This document shows, one piece after another, positions 3,671 through 5,059 of a DNA stretch of 5,059 nucleotides (positions within the stretch are counted from its first letter, which is position 1; every line of letters begins with the position of its first letter). Where the stretch lies: contig JASLBD010000391.1 in the NCBI GenBank assembly GCA_030146745.1, positions 1 to 5,059 on the forward strand. Reading direction: 5' to 3'. Both the position numbers and the translations under genes were made by a program. The notes below the pieces were generated by a model, which was given only the letters and a program-made list of their open reading frames with translations, searched no databases and was not told where the DNA came from. Origin of the DNA: Allosphingosinicella sp. (GTDB taxonomy: Bacteria; Pseudomonadota; Alphaproteobacteria; Sphingomonadales; Sphingomonadaceae).

Positions 3671-5059
3671 ATGCGCCCCGACATCCTCAACCCGCTGTTC
3701 GCCGAAGTGGAGGTGCTCAAGGGCATCGGCCCCGCGCTCGCCAAGCCCCTGAAGCGGCTGGGCCTGAACCGGGTGGTGGACATCCTCTTTCACCTCCCGG
3801 TGAGCTGGATCGAGCGCAAGAAGGTGGATGTCCTCGACATGGCCGACGCCGGCGGTGTGGTCACCGTCGTGGTCACCCCGGTCGACTATCGCCAGGCCGG
3901 CCAGCGCAGCCCGTTCCGGGTCTATGCGACCGATCGCGAGGGCAATTACCTGTCGCTCACCTATTTCCACAATCCGGGCTGGGCGAAGAAGCAGTTCCCG
4001 CTCGGGGTCCCCAAATTGGTTTCCGGCCGGATGGAGATGTACGGCCAGGAATTGCAGATCGTCCATCCGGACTATGTCCTGGAGCCCGGCCAGGTCGACG
4101 AGCTGCCCGAGCGCGAGCCGGTCTATCCGCTGTCCGAAGGACTCACCAATCGCCGCCTGGCCGATCTCGCCGGTCAGGCGCTCAGCCGGGCGCCTTCGCT
4201 GGGCGAGTGGATCGAGCCGAGCCTGCTCGCCGCGCGCGGTTGGCCCTCGTGGCAGGAGGCGCTGGCCAGCGTGCACCGGAGCCGCAACCCGGCGCCGGCC
4301 CGCCAACGGCTGGCCTATGACGAGGTGTTCGCCAACCAGCTCGCCCTGATGCTGGTCCGCGCTTCGTCGAAGCGCCGGCGAGGCGTGCCGCTCAAAGGCG
4401 ACGGGCGGCTGCGCGACGCTCTCAGGCTTCCCTATGAGGCGACCGGCGCCCAGCGCCGGGCCGTCGCCGAGATCGAGGGCGACCTCCAGCAGGAAACGCC
4501 GATGCTCAGGCTGCTCCAGGGCGACGTCGGCTCGGGCAAGACCCTGGTGGCGCTGATGGCGATGCTGACCGCCGTCGAGGCGGGAACCCAGGCGGCCTTG
4601 CTGGCTCCCACCGAAATCCTCGCCCGCCAGCATTTCGACACCCTGACCCGGCAGCTCGCGGGCCTGCCCGTCAGCGTCGCCATCCTCACCGGCCGGGAAA
4701 AGGGAAGGGCGCGCGAATCGACCCTGATGGGCCTTGCCGACGGCTCGATCGGCATCCTCGTCGGGACCCACGCCATCTTCCAGCAGGCCGTCGCCTACAG
4801 GCGCCTCGGCCTCGCCGTCGTCGACGAGCAGCACCGCTTCGGGGTCGCCCAGCGGATGATGCTGGCCTCCAAGGCCGAGCGGCCGCCCCATCTCCTCGTC
4901 ATGACGGCGACTCCGATCCCGCGCACCCTCACCCTCACCCAATATGGCGAGATGGACGTAAGCCGCCTCGACGAGATGCCCCCCGGCCGCCAGCCGGTCG
5001 AGACGCGGGTTCTGAGCCTCGAGAAGCTGCCCGACGTCACCGACGCGCTCGCCCGGCAC
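3671..5059 (+). CDS. recG: ATP-dependent DNA helicase RecG, N-terminal two thirds (3' end beyond the window)
   Basis: RecG remodels stalled replication forks and branched recombination intermediates using ATP. The frame is open for 463 codons to the right edge; family members have about 690. A helix-hairpin-helix-like segment, LKGIGPALAKPLKRLGL (16-32), precedes DILFHLPVSWIERK (37-50) and the OB-fold wedge domain (about 61-136). SF2 motor motifs follow in order: a Q-like LPYEATGAQRR (253-263), Walker A GDVGSGKT (284-291), motif Ia APTEILARQH (312-321), motif II DEQH (385-388, as usual for RecG) and motif III MTATPIPRT (411-419). Motifs IV-VI and the TRG hairpin lie outside. The ATG at 3671 is the first possible start after an in-frame TAA at 3659. 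No good Shine-Dalgarno sequence is present: AAGAAGG is about 20 bases away. No promoter was recognised. REPIN-like element C ends 29 bases upstream. Confidence 0.97.
   Translation, partial: MRPDILNPLFAEVEVLKGIGPALAKPLKRLGLNRVVDILFHLPVSWIERKKVDVLDMADAGGVVTVVVTPVDYRQAGQRSPFRVYATDREGNYLSLTYFHNPGWAKKQFPLGVPKLVSGRMEMYGQELQIVHPDYVLEPGQVDELPEREPVYPLSEGLTNRRLADLAGQALSRAPSLGEWIEPSLLAARGWPSWQEALASVHRSRNPAPARQRLAYDEVFANQLALMLVRASSKRRRGVPLKGDGRLRDALRLPYEATGAQRRAVAEIEGDLQQETPMLRLLQGDVGSGKTLVALMAMLTAVEAGTQAALLAPTEILARQHFDTLTRQLAGLPVSVAILTGREKGRARESTLMGLADGSIGILVGTHAIFQQAVAYRRLGLAVVDEQHRFGVAQRMMLASKAERPPHLLVMTATPIPRTLTLTQYGEMDVSRLDEMPPGRQPVETRVLSLEKLPDVTDALARH

Noticed and set aside
3132..3752. Plus-strand frame of 206 codons
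   Set aside because: It crosses the DUF465 gene in antisense, leader copy 2, REPIN C and the recG start. Its product resembles repeat translation and no family.
3611..5059. Open minus-strand frame of 482 codons
   Set aside because: It is antisense to recG, whose helicase motifs are intact on the plus strand, and it starts inside a repeat.

Overview
The window is GC-rich bacterial chromosome. Gene content, codon use and repeat type suggest an alphaproteobacterium, most likely a sphingomonad. This is inferred from protein similarity and from the form of the palindromic repeats; no rRNA marker is present. Five protein genes can be supported. Two of them run off the window edges.

Layout from left to right. 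(1) Minus strand, 1-1798: the N-terminal 510 residues of the transcription-repair coupling factor Mfd, preceded by sdhE, which encodes the FAD assembly factor of succinate dehydrogenase. The two genes overlap by one base. A plausible sigma-70 promoter lies at 1856-1884. (2) 1894-1990: a long inverted-repeat element (REPIN-like, A) that forms the 3' end of the next gene. (3) Minus strand, 1948-2955: a TerC/Alx-family membrane protein, probably a manganese exporter. (4) 2977-3137: a short conserved leader element (copy 1) and a second REPIN-like element (B). (5) Minus strand, 3168-3344: a 58-residue DUF465/YdcH-like protein. Its 5' leader of about 150 bases carries copy 2 of the same leader element, just after a candidate promoter. 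(6) 3548-3641: REPIN-like element C. (7) Plus strand from 3671 to the right edge: the first 463 residues of the RecG helicase.

Mfd and RecG are related SF2 DNA translocases that deal with stalled RNA polymerase and stalled forks. They face away from each other here. As I recall, recG, sdhE and mfd are usually close neighbours in sphingomonads, so the TerC-DUF465 segment, bounded by inverted copies of one hybrid REPIN (A and C), may be an insertion.

The most interesting signal is a pair of leader elements upstream of the TerC-family gene and the DUF465 gene. They share 21 identical bases and a second 10-base block, separated by hairpins of different sequence, and closed by a possible outer GCGG/CCGC helix. 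A CCCCUCU tract in the shared part can pair with the Shine-Dalgarno region of each gene. This looks like a cis-regulatory RNA. I could not match it to any riboswitch family I know, but that is a judgement from memory and not a search.
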